Source: Shimia sp049116215 (GTDB lineage Bacteria > Pseudomonadota > Alphaproteobacteria > Rhodobacterales > Rhodobacteraceae). Taken from it: 64,000 nucleotides of DNA. Where the stretch lies: assembly GCF_049116215.1 (NCBI RefSeq), contig NZ_JAGDZB010000004.1:62001-126000 (forward strand). Reading direction: 5' to 3'. Position numbers and translations under genes: made by a program. The notes under the pieces are model-generated. The model did no database searches. It had not been told where the DNA came from and was given only the letters and a program-made list of their open reading frames with translations. Below are positions 1 through 8,010 of the stretch, one piece after another. Each line of letters opens with the position of its first letter. Positions within the stretch are counted from its first letter, which is position 1.

Positions 1-533
1 TTGATCACCTCGCGCAGCGATTGCACGATGTAGGCATAAAGCGGGTTGCCCGTGGCCTCAGCCACCGCAAGGTGAAAGCGGTAGTCAAGCTCGGCAAAAC
101 CATCGGCGTCCTCCATGGCATCCTGCATTTGATCACACAGTGCCGAAAGCCGGGCACAATCCGCGTCACTCCGGTTCTGCGCGGCCAAAGCGGCGGTGCT
201 GGCCTCAATGCCATTGCGCACTTCCAGGGCTTGCAAAACGCTAAACTGCGCCGTGGCCAATCCTTGGCTCAACGACGCGGTGAGCACATTGGCATCCAAC
301 GACATCACCTGCGCCCGCCGCCCGTTGGAGATCTTGATCAACCCGGCACCGGCCAATTGCGCCAAGGCACCACGCACGACAACACGGCTCACACCGGCGC
401 GCTCGCAGAGCTCCGCCTCAGAAGGCAAATCATCTCCCGGCACAAGACCCGCATCCTTGATCATCGCGGCAATGCCCTCGGCCACCTGCGCGTACAGCGG
501 GCGACGGTCCAAAGTGTCGAGCGGGCTCTGCAT
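1..533 (-). CDS. FadR-type GntR family transcriptional regulator (partial, C-terminus outside window)
   Basis: Transcription factor whose N-terminal winged helix binds DNA and whose C-terminal FCD domain binds a small ligand. Read on the minus strand from the ATG at 533, it gives about 177 residues before the window edge. Residues 10-75 form the GntR wing, with PSEAELCERAGVSRVVVRGAL as a typical recognition helix. The later DYRFHLAVAEATGNPLYAY segment carries the D-x3-H metal/ligand motif of FCD domains. An in-frame stop lies not far upstream, which limits the start choice. The C-terminal part and any controlled catabolic genes lie beyond position 1, so the effector is unknown. Family assignment is firm; the target is not inferable. 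Confidence 0.88.
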   Translation of the reverse strand, partial: MQSPLDTLDRRPLYAQVAEGIAAMIKDAGLVPGDDLPSEAELCERAGVSRVVVRGALAQLAGAGLIKISNGRRAQVMSLDANVLTASLSQGLATAQFSVLQALEVRNGIEASTAALAAQNRSDADCARLSALCDQMQDAMEDADGFAELDYRFHLAVAEATGNPLYAYIVQSLREVI

Positions 534-577
534 GATGTTTCGGGTCTCGGCGGGCAAACGGAATTTCTAAGCTATAT

Positions 578-592
578 ACCTATAATACAGGT
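578..592. promoter_or_regulatory. Candidate GntR operator (ACCT-N7-AGGT)
   Basis: ACCT (578-581) and AGGT (589-592) form an inverted repeat with a 7-bp A/T-rich spacer, about 45 bp upstream of the GntR-family start at 533. On the minus strand it overlaps a possible -10 (TATAGG) that lies 17 bp after TTGCGA. FadR-type regulators usually autoregulate through short dyads of this kind. The assignment is inferred from position and symmetry only. Confidence 0.4.
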
Positions 593-656
593 TGAGAGTT
601 CTCGCAAGTACACAGCCGTTAAGCCAATACTCTTGGTCACACGTGAATTGTCTGCA

Positions 657-1412
657 TTACATTTCGGCGATCAAGCCGCGCCACATCGCGAGTAATTCCT
701 CTCGCGCTGAAGCCTCACAGATCGCCAAAAGCTGGTTGCCTTGCCAACTGAGTTCGACGGCAAACATCTGCTCTGCCACGGAAAACAGCGCCAAATGGGG
801 CTGATCTTGCCGAAATTGATCCACTTGTCCCACAACATCCTCGCGGGCTCTGGCCATATGGTGCAACGCCCGCAACGTCGCCTCCGAGCCAGTTTCCGCG
901 CCGGTCTCCACCTCAAGCCAAGCCACAGACAACGCCTTCACATTCGCAAAAATGGCTGGCGCAACCGCTTCCTCTCGCGATGCTTCCAGCGCCTCCATCA
1001 AAGCCTGACAAGACCAAGACCGGGCCGAACTCGGCATCTCTGGCGCCTTTGCCGTAATATCAAACCGCAAACTTTTGGCGCCATCGAGTGCCTGCGCAAT
1101 CGCGGCCACAACGTCTTGCGCATCGGCATCGCTGGCATCAAGAGAGAGTCCCTCCAGCGCTACCAAATGCCGGTTGCTTATGGTCAGTAGCAGCGCGGCG
1201 TCACGGTCCTGCACCGAAACGGCAATTGTTCGTGCCAGCACCACTTCGCCAATTTCGCCAATAACCGCCCGAACAGCCTCCGCCGCGGAGTCAAAGCGGC
1301 ACCACGTTCCATAGCCCTGCATCACTGGCGCTGCCACGCGCTGCAAGGCGGCACGCGCGTCCGTTACCTCTGTGTCAGAGGCGGCCGGAGTATCCTTGCG
1401 CGGCGAGATCAC
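657..1412 (-). CDS. Hypothetical protein, last gene of the kinase/GTPase operon
   Basis: A protein of 251 residues that I do not recognise. The start is taken as the GTG at 1412, whose last two bases overlap the TGA of the upstream gene (1409-1411), so translation is probably coupled. A longer reading upstream is just another frame of that neighbour. There is no signal peptide or membrane segment. The middle has short hydrophobic beta-like stretches (around VVLARTIAVSVQDRDAALLL) and the C-terminus an amphipathic pattern, giving a soluble alpha/beta look. Its constant company with GTPases and a roadblock-like protein suggests a regulatory or scaffold role, but this is inference. No terminator is obvious behind it. 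Confidence 0.7.
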   Translation of the reverse strand: MISPRKDTPAASDTEVTDARAALQRVAAPVMQGYGTWCRFDSAAEAVRAVIGEIGEVVLARTIAVSVQDRDAALLLTISNRHLVALEGLSLDASDADAQDVVAAIAQALDGAKSLRFDITAKAPEMPSSARSWSCQALMEALEASREEAVAPAIFANVKALSVAWLEVETGAETGSEATLRALHHMARAREDVVGQVDQFRQDQPHLALFSVAEQMFAVELSWQGNQLLAICEASAREELLAMWRGLIAEM

Positions 1413-1771
1413 GTATCCCCCGCCATTTTGGTCAGCGCGGCAATACTTTTGGGAACAACAATTTCGGGATCGCAGTCCAGGGGACAAAGCACGCAAATGA
1501 AATCCGCACGGCCCTGCGCCCGCACATAGATCCGCATATCTTGTGCGGTCAGCACAATGCTGTCTTGGGTGGCGGCCTTTGGATCCCCTAAGCTCTCGGA
1601 CGCCGCAAAACACCGTGCCGCTTCGCCACAGAGGCCATCCAGCCTCTCACGCGGCACGGCTGCGTCATGGGAGGCCTTGAGGATCAGATGCGCGGCCACA
1701 TCCCCGAAAGCGGCCACCTGGCAGCCGGGTATGTCGGATCGTAAGGCATCAAGGCAGTCTGCAACCGTCAC
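1409..1771 (-). CDS. Small roadblock/LC7-like protein (putative GTPase partner)
   Basis: A 120-residue soluble protein starting at a GTG (1771) that follows a GGAGG ribosome-binding site. The layout (N-terminal helix, GCQVAAFGDVAAHLIL strand pair, central helix, SIVLTAQDMRIYVRAQGRADFICVL strand-strand segment, final helix) resembles the roadblock/LC7 fold. MglB-type roadblock proteins regulate or anchor small GTPases in bacteria and archaea. The resemblance is one of pattern, not of a strong signature, so treat the domain call as tentative. It lies 62 bp downstream of the 311-residue GTPase and overlaps the next gene by 3 bp, so it is likely part of the same transcript. Confidence 0.6.
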   Translation of the reverse strand: MTVADCLDALRSDIPGCQVAAFGDVAAHLILKASHDAAVPRERLDGLCGEAARCFAASESLGDPKAATQDSIVLTAQDMRIYVRAQGRADFICVLCPLDCDPEIVVPKSIAALTKMAGDT

Positions 1772-1833
1772 AGATCGCGGTCCTCCAACGTTACGCGATC
1801 TCCTTCGGCCTTCTACTCAGGCAAGAGATCACC

Positions 1834-2769
1834 TCAAATTTCACCACCACCGCCCAGGGCGCGTAGCGGCATGTCTTGCAACTCTTCACTCGAAGGTCGC
1901 ACTGGATTGGGTGCCTTCGGGCGCACCCGCCGGGGCGTCACTTTTGGCGCATCATCCTTGGCGCCCGACACCTCAGGTGACCTGGCCAGTGTCGTCACGG
2001 CTTCGGGCAAACATGCTTCCGTTTCTTCTACGGCGGGCGCGTTAACATCACCTTGCGCGGCGGCCATTGCCTCGGCCTCTCCCACCAGCATCGCCACCAT
2101 GCGCTCAATCAACGCCGCTCCGCCGCTGTTGCGCCAGGCGGTTTCGTCCACGCCCGCATTGATCGCATCTATCGTGGCTATCGGCACAATTGCATCAAAC
2201 GCGTCGCCAGCTTCGATCTCCAGGCGAGCCAATACCCGCGCCCGATCCCGTTCAGAGCGCAGCTTGTCAAACTGCGTCACCACCAGATGGTTTGGCCCTT
2301 TGATCTGTTGTGACACCTGCTCCCACAACGCCGCCTCAGATTGTCGCCAGGCCTGCGTTGCGTGGGTGCACCAGATCACACAATCCACCTCTTCCATCAG
2401 CAACAACCACGTCTCGTGCTTCAGGTTGGGGTCGGAAATCCCCGGAATATCAATCAGGTCGCACAGATTGAGAATATCGGAGTCCATCGAAAACCGGATC
2501 AGCTCACAGCCTGCCATCGGGGCCTCGCTGATGTCTGCGCCATCAAACGCCGCCTCGTTGCCGTCTTCGCGCACCAAAGTCGCCCCCCGCGGCCCGTGGC
2601 TCACCCAGACAGGTGGCACCCGCGTGGCGGTGATGCGCACCGGCATCGGGTCACAGCCCAACAGCAGGTTCATCAACGTACTTTTGCCCGCGCTGAACTC
2701 CCCCATCAGAGCAATGCGCGGTTTGCGTGGGACCTGTTCAGTCACAATATCAACATCCTGTGCGGTCAT
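1834..2769 (-). CDS. Dynamin-like GTPase (311 aa)
   Basis: P-loop GTPase with an intact G1 motif GEFSAGKST (residues 23-31), G3 DIPG (107-110) and G4 TQFD (165-168), as in the dynamin/GBP-type superfamily. GEFSAGKST is close to the form seen in bacterial dynamin-like proteins. After the G domain (roughly 15-240) the C-terminus is a low-complexity, Pro/Arg-rich tail without membrane segments, so it lacks the long helical stalk of full dynamins. The start ATG overlaps the stop of the upstream 693-residue GTPase by 4 bp. It probably hydrolyses GTP and may pair with the two other GTPases of the operon. The biological output is unknown. Confidence 0.85.
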   Translation of the reverse strand: MTAQDVDIVTEQVPRKPRIALMGEFSAGKSTLMNLLLGCDPMPVRITATRVPPVWVSHGPRGATLVREDGNEAAFDGADISEAPMAGCELIRFSMDSDILNLCDLIDIPGISDPNLKHETWLLLMEEVDCVIWCTHATQAWRQSEAALWEQVSQQIKGPNHLVVTQFDKLRSERDRARVLARLEIEAGDAFDAIVPIATIDAINAGVDETAWRNSGGAALIERMVAMLVGEAEAMAAAQGDVNAPAVEETEACLPEAVTTLARSPEVSGAKDDAPKVTPRRVRPKAPNPVRPSSEELQDMPLRALGGGGEI

Positions 2770-4847
2770 TGGGGGTTCCCTCCTGCTTCACCCATGGTGC
2801 CTTGCAAAAGCGCATCAAACTGCGTGGTCAGAGCTTCCAGTTGCGCGCGCTTTTGTCCTTCTTCGCCGCTCTGGAACAGCTTCTTTATCTCCGCACTTTG
2901 CGGCGCGGCGCTGATGTCCTGCATGATTTTGTCATGCTGCTCAACGAACTCCCGCAGGCAGGTTGCCGCCAAAACGCGCACCTGCTCGGTCTGTTTGTCT
3001 TTGGATTGCAGCATGAAATCCTCAGTCTCTCGTGCGATCAGGTTTTGAAACCGCTTGGAAAACGCGTTGAAGCCGCGAATGCGGTTCCACCAGGAAATCC
3101 ACCAACCGTCATTGAAATCCAGCGCGATGGTTTGCCCCAACGCAATGGGGGCAGGCAGGCCCGGCAGGGCAGGAGGGGCCATCTGAATGCCCTGTACCGC
3201 GTGTCCATAGGTGTTAGCATAAAGCATCGCCACATCCGTCATCGCCGTCTCAAACCGCGCCTGCGCCAAGCTGCGCACCCGTGCGCCAAAGGCCGAATAG
3301 GCGGTGCGCAGCAACATGCGTAGGCCCACCGGATCGTAGTCCCAGACAATGTCTTTGCCGTAGTTCTCAAGATGCGTCAGCAGTGATCGCAACGCCCGGT
3401 CAATGAACTTGGCGTGCGCTCGATCCGCTCGGGTGTGATAGTCGGCAATGGCCACATCCAATTCCTCTGCAAAGGCCTGCTGATGAAACGCGGCGATGCT
3501 GCGGTACTCCCTTAACGCATCAAAGGTCGAAAGGTAGGTGCCGCTGCCGTCTTTGGCCCCAATCTGCACCATCCCCGCCGCCAGCTCGCTGGTCGCTACG
3601 GTTAGCGCGGCATTGGACGTCTTCTGCAAAAGCTGCTGGCCTTGCTCTTCAATCACGCGCTCCGACAACGCGCGATAAAGATGGCCCATGCCAGAGAGTT
3701 CCCAGACCATTTCATGCGGCTGCATCTGCCCATGTTGTTGATCCAGCGCAATTTCCGCCCAGTCAAACAGGGCCTTGCTGGCCACCTCCGGCATACCTTC
3801 AATATTGCCGCTCAGCGCTTTGTTGGCCCAATAGGCGCTGCCAAACAGGATCTCAGCATCCTCCGGCCCCCGCTTGTTGTGCAGCGTCTGGCGGATGCTG
3901 GCTTCGATCTCGGGCACCTGGTTGGCCGGATCCGGTAACTCATCAATTCGGTTCACAAAAATCAGTACATTGCGCGACTTCAGGTTGGAGATCAGCCGGA
4001 TCAAGCCCATGTCCACCGAGGTCAGCGCCTGACCGGCCGACAGAACCACAACACAAATCTTACTGCTGCGCAGGGCCTGAATGGTCACCTGCTCGCGCAT
4101 CATAAAGGTGTCGTTCACGCCGGGCGTGTCACGCAAGCACAGCGGCACCGGCACAGTGTCACAGTTGAGCGTTAGATCCGCCGAGGACAGAATATCGGCA
4201 AACCGCCCTTGCTCGCTGTCGTCTTCGCCAAAGTCATCGCCCAGAACGATGTACCGCTCCAGCAGGTTTTTGTCGAAGTAGCCGTAGTTGTGGGTCTCCC
4301 CCAGCAACAGGTCAAACTTCTTGCCCAGCCGTTTCTGCGCCTTGGCGCGCACCTTTTCGATCTGCTCCCCAATTTTGGCCAATTCGCTTTCCGCACCGGC
4401 GCGGCTGGCCATCTCGCCAATCCGCCCACCCTGGTTCAGCAACCGGTCCCAATTGTCCTCGGTCATAAACTGAAAGCTGGCACCGGTTTCCGCCGGACGT
4501 GACGCTGGTTTCAGGTGCAACGAGGTCACCACAGAGGTCCAGGGGTTCACATCAGACGGTAGCAAATCCGCCCAGCCAGCCATGGCATTCACCAATGTGG
4601 TTTTGCCCGATTTCACCTGCCCGAGCACGGTGATGGTGGGCTCAAACCCCGCCACATCCTTGCGTAGACGCTCCACGGTTTTGGCCGAGTTTTTCCCCGC
4701 CACCTGCGACAGCTGCGCCAAGAGATGATCCAGTTGGTCGAGATCCTGCCCCAGTTGTCCCAGACCTTCCAATCCTGTGCGCAGGTTGGAAATGCGCCGC
4801 GATGTGCGCACCTCGGGCTTGCTCTCTTGCCGAATTTGCATGTTCAT
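2766..4847 (-). CDS. Large dynamin-family GTPase (693 aa)
   Basis: The largest of three GTPases in the operon. After an N-terminal helical stretch (residues 20-65) comes G1 GQVKSGKT (76-83), then LRDTPGVND as G3 and FVNRIDEL as G4. The remaining 350 or so residues are helix-rich (heptad-like stretches, many Ala, Leu, Gln, Arg), as expected for a dynamin-like stalk. A short hydrophobic/Pro segment (MAPPALPGLPAPIALGQ) could touch membrane. Bacterial dynamin-like proteins remodel or survey membranes and often act in pairs. Overlaps of 4 bp with both neighbouring genes imply strict co-expression. Family is clear; function in this setting is inferred. Confidence 0.87.
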   Translation of the reverse strand: MNMQIRQESKPEVRTSRRISNLRTGLEGLGQLGQDLDQLDHLLAQLSQVAGKNSAKTVERLRKDVAGFEPTITVLGQVKSGKTTLVNAMAGWADLLPSDVNPWTSVVTSLHLKPASRPAETGASFQFMTEDNWDRLLNQGGRIGEMASRAGAESELAKIGEQIEKVRAKAQKRLGKKFDLLLGETHNYGYFDKNLLERYIVLGDDFGEDDSEQGRFADILSSADLTLNCDTVPVPLCLRDTPGVNDTFMMREQVTIQALRSSKICVVVLSAGQALTSVDMGLIRLISNLKSRNVLIFVNRIDELPDPANQVPEIEASIRQTLHNKRGPEDAEILFGSAYWANKALSGNIEGMPEVASKALFDWAEIALDQQHGQMQPHEMVWELSGMGHLYRALSERVIEEQGQQLLQKTSNAALTVATSELAAGMVQIGAKDGSGTYLSTFDALREYRSIAAFHQQAFAEELDVAIADYHTRADRAHAKFIDRALRSLLTHLENYGKDIVWDYDPVGLRMLLRTAYSAFGARVRSLAQARFETAMTDVAMLYANTYGHAVQGIQMAPPALPGLPAPIALGQTIALDFNDGWWISWWNRIRGFNAFSKRFQNLIARETEDFMLQSKDKQTEQVRVLAATCLREFVEQHDKIMQDISAAPQSAEIKKLFQSGEEGQKRAQLEALTTQFDALLQGTMGEAGGNPQ

Positions 4848-6049
4848 GCCTGTGCCCTCGCGCCTATTTCTTTGCGGAGCTGCAACAACAGGATGATCCC
4901 GTCCTCCGCCGCCGTCGGGCTCTGCTCGACTTGCAACAACATTAACGTGTCTTCCCCGTCGCGCGCGTCATCCAGCAAATCTGCCGCTGTCGGGTCTTGT
5001 CCTGCTTCTGCGTCCAACACCGAGGTCAACGCCCGCACAGTGTCTGCACAGCGCGACAGCAACCCATCCGCATTGGGAATTTTGCCCGCATCAAGATCCG
5101 TTAGCATTTCCTGCGCTGCTGTTTGCAGCAGCGTCTGCAACTGATCCATCAGCGCGGTTTCATTGTCTAAAGTTGGCGCGCTCGACGCAGGTGTCTGCTG
5201 CGGGGCAGGGGGCACGCCGTCGCTTGCGGCCTCCACAACCTCCCCCAACTGCGCCAAGAGCAACCGAGCCTGGTCCAAATCCGCCGCACGCCCCTTGCGC
5301 ACCTGCGTTTCAACCGCCTCGACCAATTCTTGGCCACCAGATGCCGCCCACAACTCCTGTTGCGCCTCGCCGCCCGTCCGCGCCTTGAGCGCGTGCAACG
5401 TGGCCACCGGATGCAGGCCCAGAAACGCCTCCGCTGCGGTCTCTTCCAGTGCGGACAACTGGTCCGCCAACCCGCCGGTCATGATATGCCGGTCCGCCTT
5501 GGTCAGCGCCAGAAAGCTGTGGTCTTTGATGGCATCCGGCACTGCATCCCAAATGGCGTGTTCTGAGGCGTCAAACCCTTCGCTGCACCAGACAAACACT
5601 TGGCCTTCCTGCAAAGCCGTTTGCATCAACGCCTGTTGCGTCGCGGGATCATTGGGTTGCGACACTTCCACAAACGCCAGTGTTTTCAAACTGTTCAGGG
5701 GCACCTCATACGTAACCCGCGCAGCGCCTTCGGCCAGCCCCTCCAGTGCATGTCCTGCAATTGTTTCAGTCGTTCCATCCGACCAAGTCACTGTGACCTG
5801 CGCGCTGGCGCCGTAGACCACCTCAACAATCGGTACGTCTTGCGGCGGTTGGATCACATCGCCACCCAGCATCATATTGATCAGGCTGGTTTTCCCGCTG
5901 CCCGGACGCCCAAGAACCACCACACGCACCGCCTCAGTCAGGTGAGTGAGGATCTCTTCGCCAAAGGCTTTTTGCCGCCGAGGCACATGCCCGCTCTCCA
6001 ATGCGGAATGCAATTGCCCAACGATCTGCTCTGGTTGTGTCTGCATCAC
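4844..6049 (-). CDS. P-loop GTPase with degenerate switch II (401 aa)
   Basis: Carries G1 GRPGSGKT (residues 47-54) and G4 TKAD (183-186). In the place where DxxG (G3) should stand, the sequence reads FVEVSQPND, so the canonical Asp and Gly of switch II are missing. It may therefore bind nucleotide without efficient hydrolysis, or act as a regulatory partner of the 693- and 311-residue GTPases. The second half (residues 240-395) is helical, acidic and poor in aromatics. No membrane segment. The start ATG overlaps the PP2C stop and its own stop overlaps the next ATG, both by 4 bp. Confidence 0.8.
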   Translation of the reverse strand: MMQTQPEQIVGQLHSALESGHVPRRQKAFGEEILTHLTEAVRVVVLGRPGSGKTSLINMMLGGDVIQPPQDVPIVEVVYGASAQVTVTWSDGTTETIAGHALEGLAEGAARVTYEVPLNSLKTLAFVEVSQPNDPATQQALMQTALQEGQVFVWCSEGFDASEHAIWDAVPDAIKDHSFLALTKADRHIMTGGLADQLSALEETAAEAFLGLHPVATLHALKARTGGEAQQELWAASGGQELVEAVETQVRKGRAADLDQARLLLAQLGEVVEAASDGVPPAPQQTPASSAPTLDNETALMDQLQTLLQTAAQEMLTDLDAGKIPNADGLLSRCADTVRALTSVLDAEAGQDPTAADLLDDARDGEDTLMLLQVEQSPTAAEDGIILLLQLRKEIGARAQA

Positions 6050-6996
6050 TTCCCGACCTTTCGCGTTAGGCTGACAATGGTGCGCACCGTACCGCGATGC
6101 GCCCGTCGATCGATCTGCACCACCTCGCCGGAGGCGCGGGGGGCTATCGATTGTGGAGCCGACACCGGCTTGGCCTCTTGTGCCTCTGCCCGAAGCCCGG
6201 CTTTGATCACGCAGAGCGACAGGTTGTCCTGCTCCGGACAGCCCTCCGCGCGCACCGCAGCCAGCAAGGCCGCGACAATCTCCTGACCAGTGGCTTTTGC
6301 GTTCTCCTGCAAAACCTCCGCCACTCTGTCGTCAGCCAAGGTGTGAAGCCCGTCACTGGCCGCCAGCACAATATCCCCGGCTTTCAGCGTCATGGGCTCC
6401 GCTCGGCAATCCACCTTGGCAATCTCCGCCCCCGCCAGAACCGAGATCAACGCACTGCGATCCGGATGGTTCTGTGCCTCATCGGCGTCCATCAACCCGC
6501 GCGCCTGCATCAAGTCGATCTGCGCCGCATAAGAGTGATCTTCGTTCAGACGATAGAGCCGCCCCGCGCGCCACAGATAGAGCGGTGAGTCCCCGACAGA
6601 GACCCAATAGAGCCGCGTTCCAAAAATCACCGGCGCCACCAACGTGGCCCCCATGCCCGACGCATCCGGATTTTGCTGCTCATACAGCTGGATGCAGCCA
6701 TTGGCCGCCTCGACGGCCTCTTGCAACACAGGCCCGATGTTGCGTTCCATTTCCTCTGGCGCACCGCTCAACAGATTCAACTCACTGAACAATTCTGTCG
6801 CTACGATGCCACTGGCAACATCGCCGCAGGAATGCCCGCCCATGCCGTCCGACAGCACCGCAAATCCCATCGGCGCGCCCAACGGGAAGTCGGCCACCAC
6901 CGTGTCCTCCTGCCTCTCCCGCGCGCCCAGAGAGAGCGCGGTGGCCACATCAAAGCTGAGCTCAGCCAAGGTCGCCGCGCCCCGCGTCCGCGTCAC
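6046..6996 (-). CDS. PP2C-type Ser/Thr protein phosphatase
   Basis: Metal-dependent phosphatase that would reverse phosphorylation by the kinase encoded two genes upstream. The motifs run in PP2C order: ERQEDTVV near the N-terminus, SDGMGGH with the metal-binding Asp-Gly, LAASDGLHTL in the middle and EQDNLSLCVI near the end. I chose GTG 6996, which has AGGA 11 bases before it and gives about 316 residues. An ATG at 7050 exists, but its extra residues are only an alternative frame of the conserved FHA C-terminus. The gene overlaps the FHA gene by about 35 bp and the next GTPase by 4 bp. A Pro/Ala-rich C-terminal tail follows the catalytic domain. Confidence 0.88.
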   Translation of the reverse strand: MTRTRGAATLAELSFDVATALSLGARERQEDTVVADFPLGAPMGFAVLSDGMGGHSCGDVASGIVATELFSELNLLSGAPEEMERNIGPVLQEAVEAANGCIQLYEQQNPDASGMGATLVAPVIFGTRLYWVSVGDSPLYLWRAGRLYRLNEDHSYAAQIDLMQARGLMDADEAQNHPDRSALISVLAGAEIAKVDCRAEPMTLKAGDIVLAASDGLHTLADDRVAEVLQENAKATGQEIVAALLAAVRAEGCPEQDNLSLCVIKAGLRAEAQEAKPVSAPQSIAPRASGEVVQIDRRAHRGTVRTIVSLTRKVGK

Positions 6997-7999
6997 CCCA
7001 GGCAAAGTCCTCGCCACACAGGGCCACAAATCGTAGCGTGGTTTCGCCAATCCGAATATGGCTGTTGCTGTCCAAATCCTCTGTGCTCAGCACCGGACGG
7101 CCATTCAGCCGCACCAGATTGGCTTTGCCGCCATGGCCAAAGAAAAACCGCCGCTGCTCGCCGTCAAAGGCAATCGCTGCATGGTTTTCACGCGAAATGG
7201 TGGTGTCGCCAAAGTCCAGCCGCACCGTTTGGCCTTCGCCCCGCCCAATCTGGGTCAACCCGTCATGTAGCGAAAACGACGCGCCTTTGCCGGGACCATC
7301 CACGACCACCAGCCAGCCCACAGGGAACTGTGCCTGCGCCGACACGGGTGCCTCCCGCGTTTGCGCCATGGGATCATGCGCCTGACTGGCGGGCGCACTA
7401 AACCCGAGCAAACGGGTTTTAACGCGCCCTTTGGAACCACGACCCGCCGCCGGCTTGGCGGCCGCCATATTGACCTGCAACGCCGCCAGATCCACTTCGG
7501 GTTCGGCCGGGGCAGGCGCTGCTTGCGCTGGCTCTGGCTGTGGTGGCGCAATGGGTTCGGCCACAGGGGGCGGGGCCGCGGCTTGTGGGGTAGGCGCCAC
7601 CACCGGCTCCGGCATCTGCGGGGCTTCAAAGGGTTTTTCTTCAAACGCGGCTTCCTGCGCTTCATCCGCAAACAGATTGCCAAACGGATCGCTTGGGGCC
7701 TCTGCGTGCTGCATTTCAAACTCGACAGGATCTTCTACGGGCGCGGCTGTCAAAGCGGCCGAAATCGCGGACAAATCCACGGGGGTCTCTGTAGCTTCGG
7801 GTGGCTGCGGGGCCACAAACGCGGCGGCGTTTGGCGCCGGCTGGCCGGGTTCCGCTTCAATACGCACCGTTGGTGTCGGCTCCTCGCCCACATCCGCTCG
7901 GTCCTGCTCCCGCAATCGCAACGGATAACGCAACGCCGCGCCGTCAGCCTGACCAGCCGCTTGGGATTTCTCAGCAATAATGTCGCGAATGAACCGCAT
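6962..7999 (-). CDS. FHA-domain phosphothreonine-binding protein
   Basis: 345 residues with a C-terminal forkhead-associated domain (about 230-330). IGRGEGQTVRL, the SRENHAAI segment and the late LVRLNGRPVL strand match the conserved Gly-Arg, Ser-x-x-His and Asn-Gly positions that contact phosphothreonine. Residues 60-200 are a long Pro/Ala/Glu-rich linker, probably disordered. FHA proteins bind phosphorylated kinases or substrates, so with the kinase (11 bp upstream) and the PP2C phosphatase this forms a complete phospho-signalling module. Similar kinase-FHA-phosphatase sets regulate type VI secretion in other bacteria, but no secretion genes lie here. Confidence 0.88.
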   Translation of the reverse strand: MRFIRDIIAEKSQAAGQADGAALRYPLRLREQDRADVGEEPTPTVRIEAEPGQPAPNAAAFVAPQPPEATETPVDLSAISAALTAAPVEDPVEFEMQHAEAPSDPFGNLFADEAQEAAFEEKPFEAPQMPEPVVAPTPQAAAPPPVAEPIAPPQPEPAQAAPAPAEPEVDLAALQVNMAAAKPAAGRGSKGRVKTRLLGFSAPASQAHDPMAQTREAPVSAQAQFPVGWLVVVDGPGKGASFSLHDGLTQIGRGEGQTVRLDFGDTTISRENHAAIAFDGEQRRFFFGHGGKANLVRLNGRPVLSTEDLDSNSHIRIGETTLRFVALCGEDFAWGDADAGRGDLG

Positions 8000-8010
8000 G
8001 GGATGTCCCT

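Noticed and set aside
1871..2914. 347-codon plus-strand frame over the GTPase gene
   Set aside because: Ser/Ala-rich shadow; the minus strand has intact GTPase motifs.
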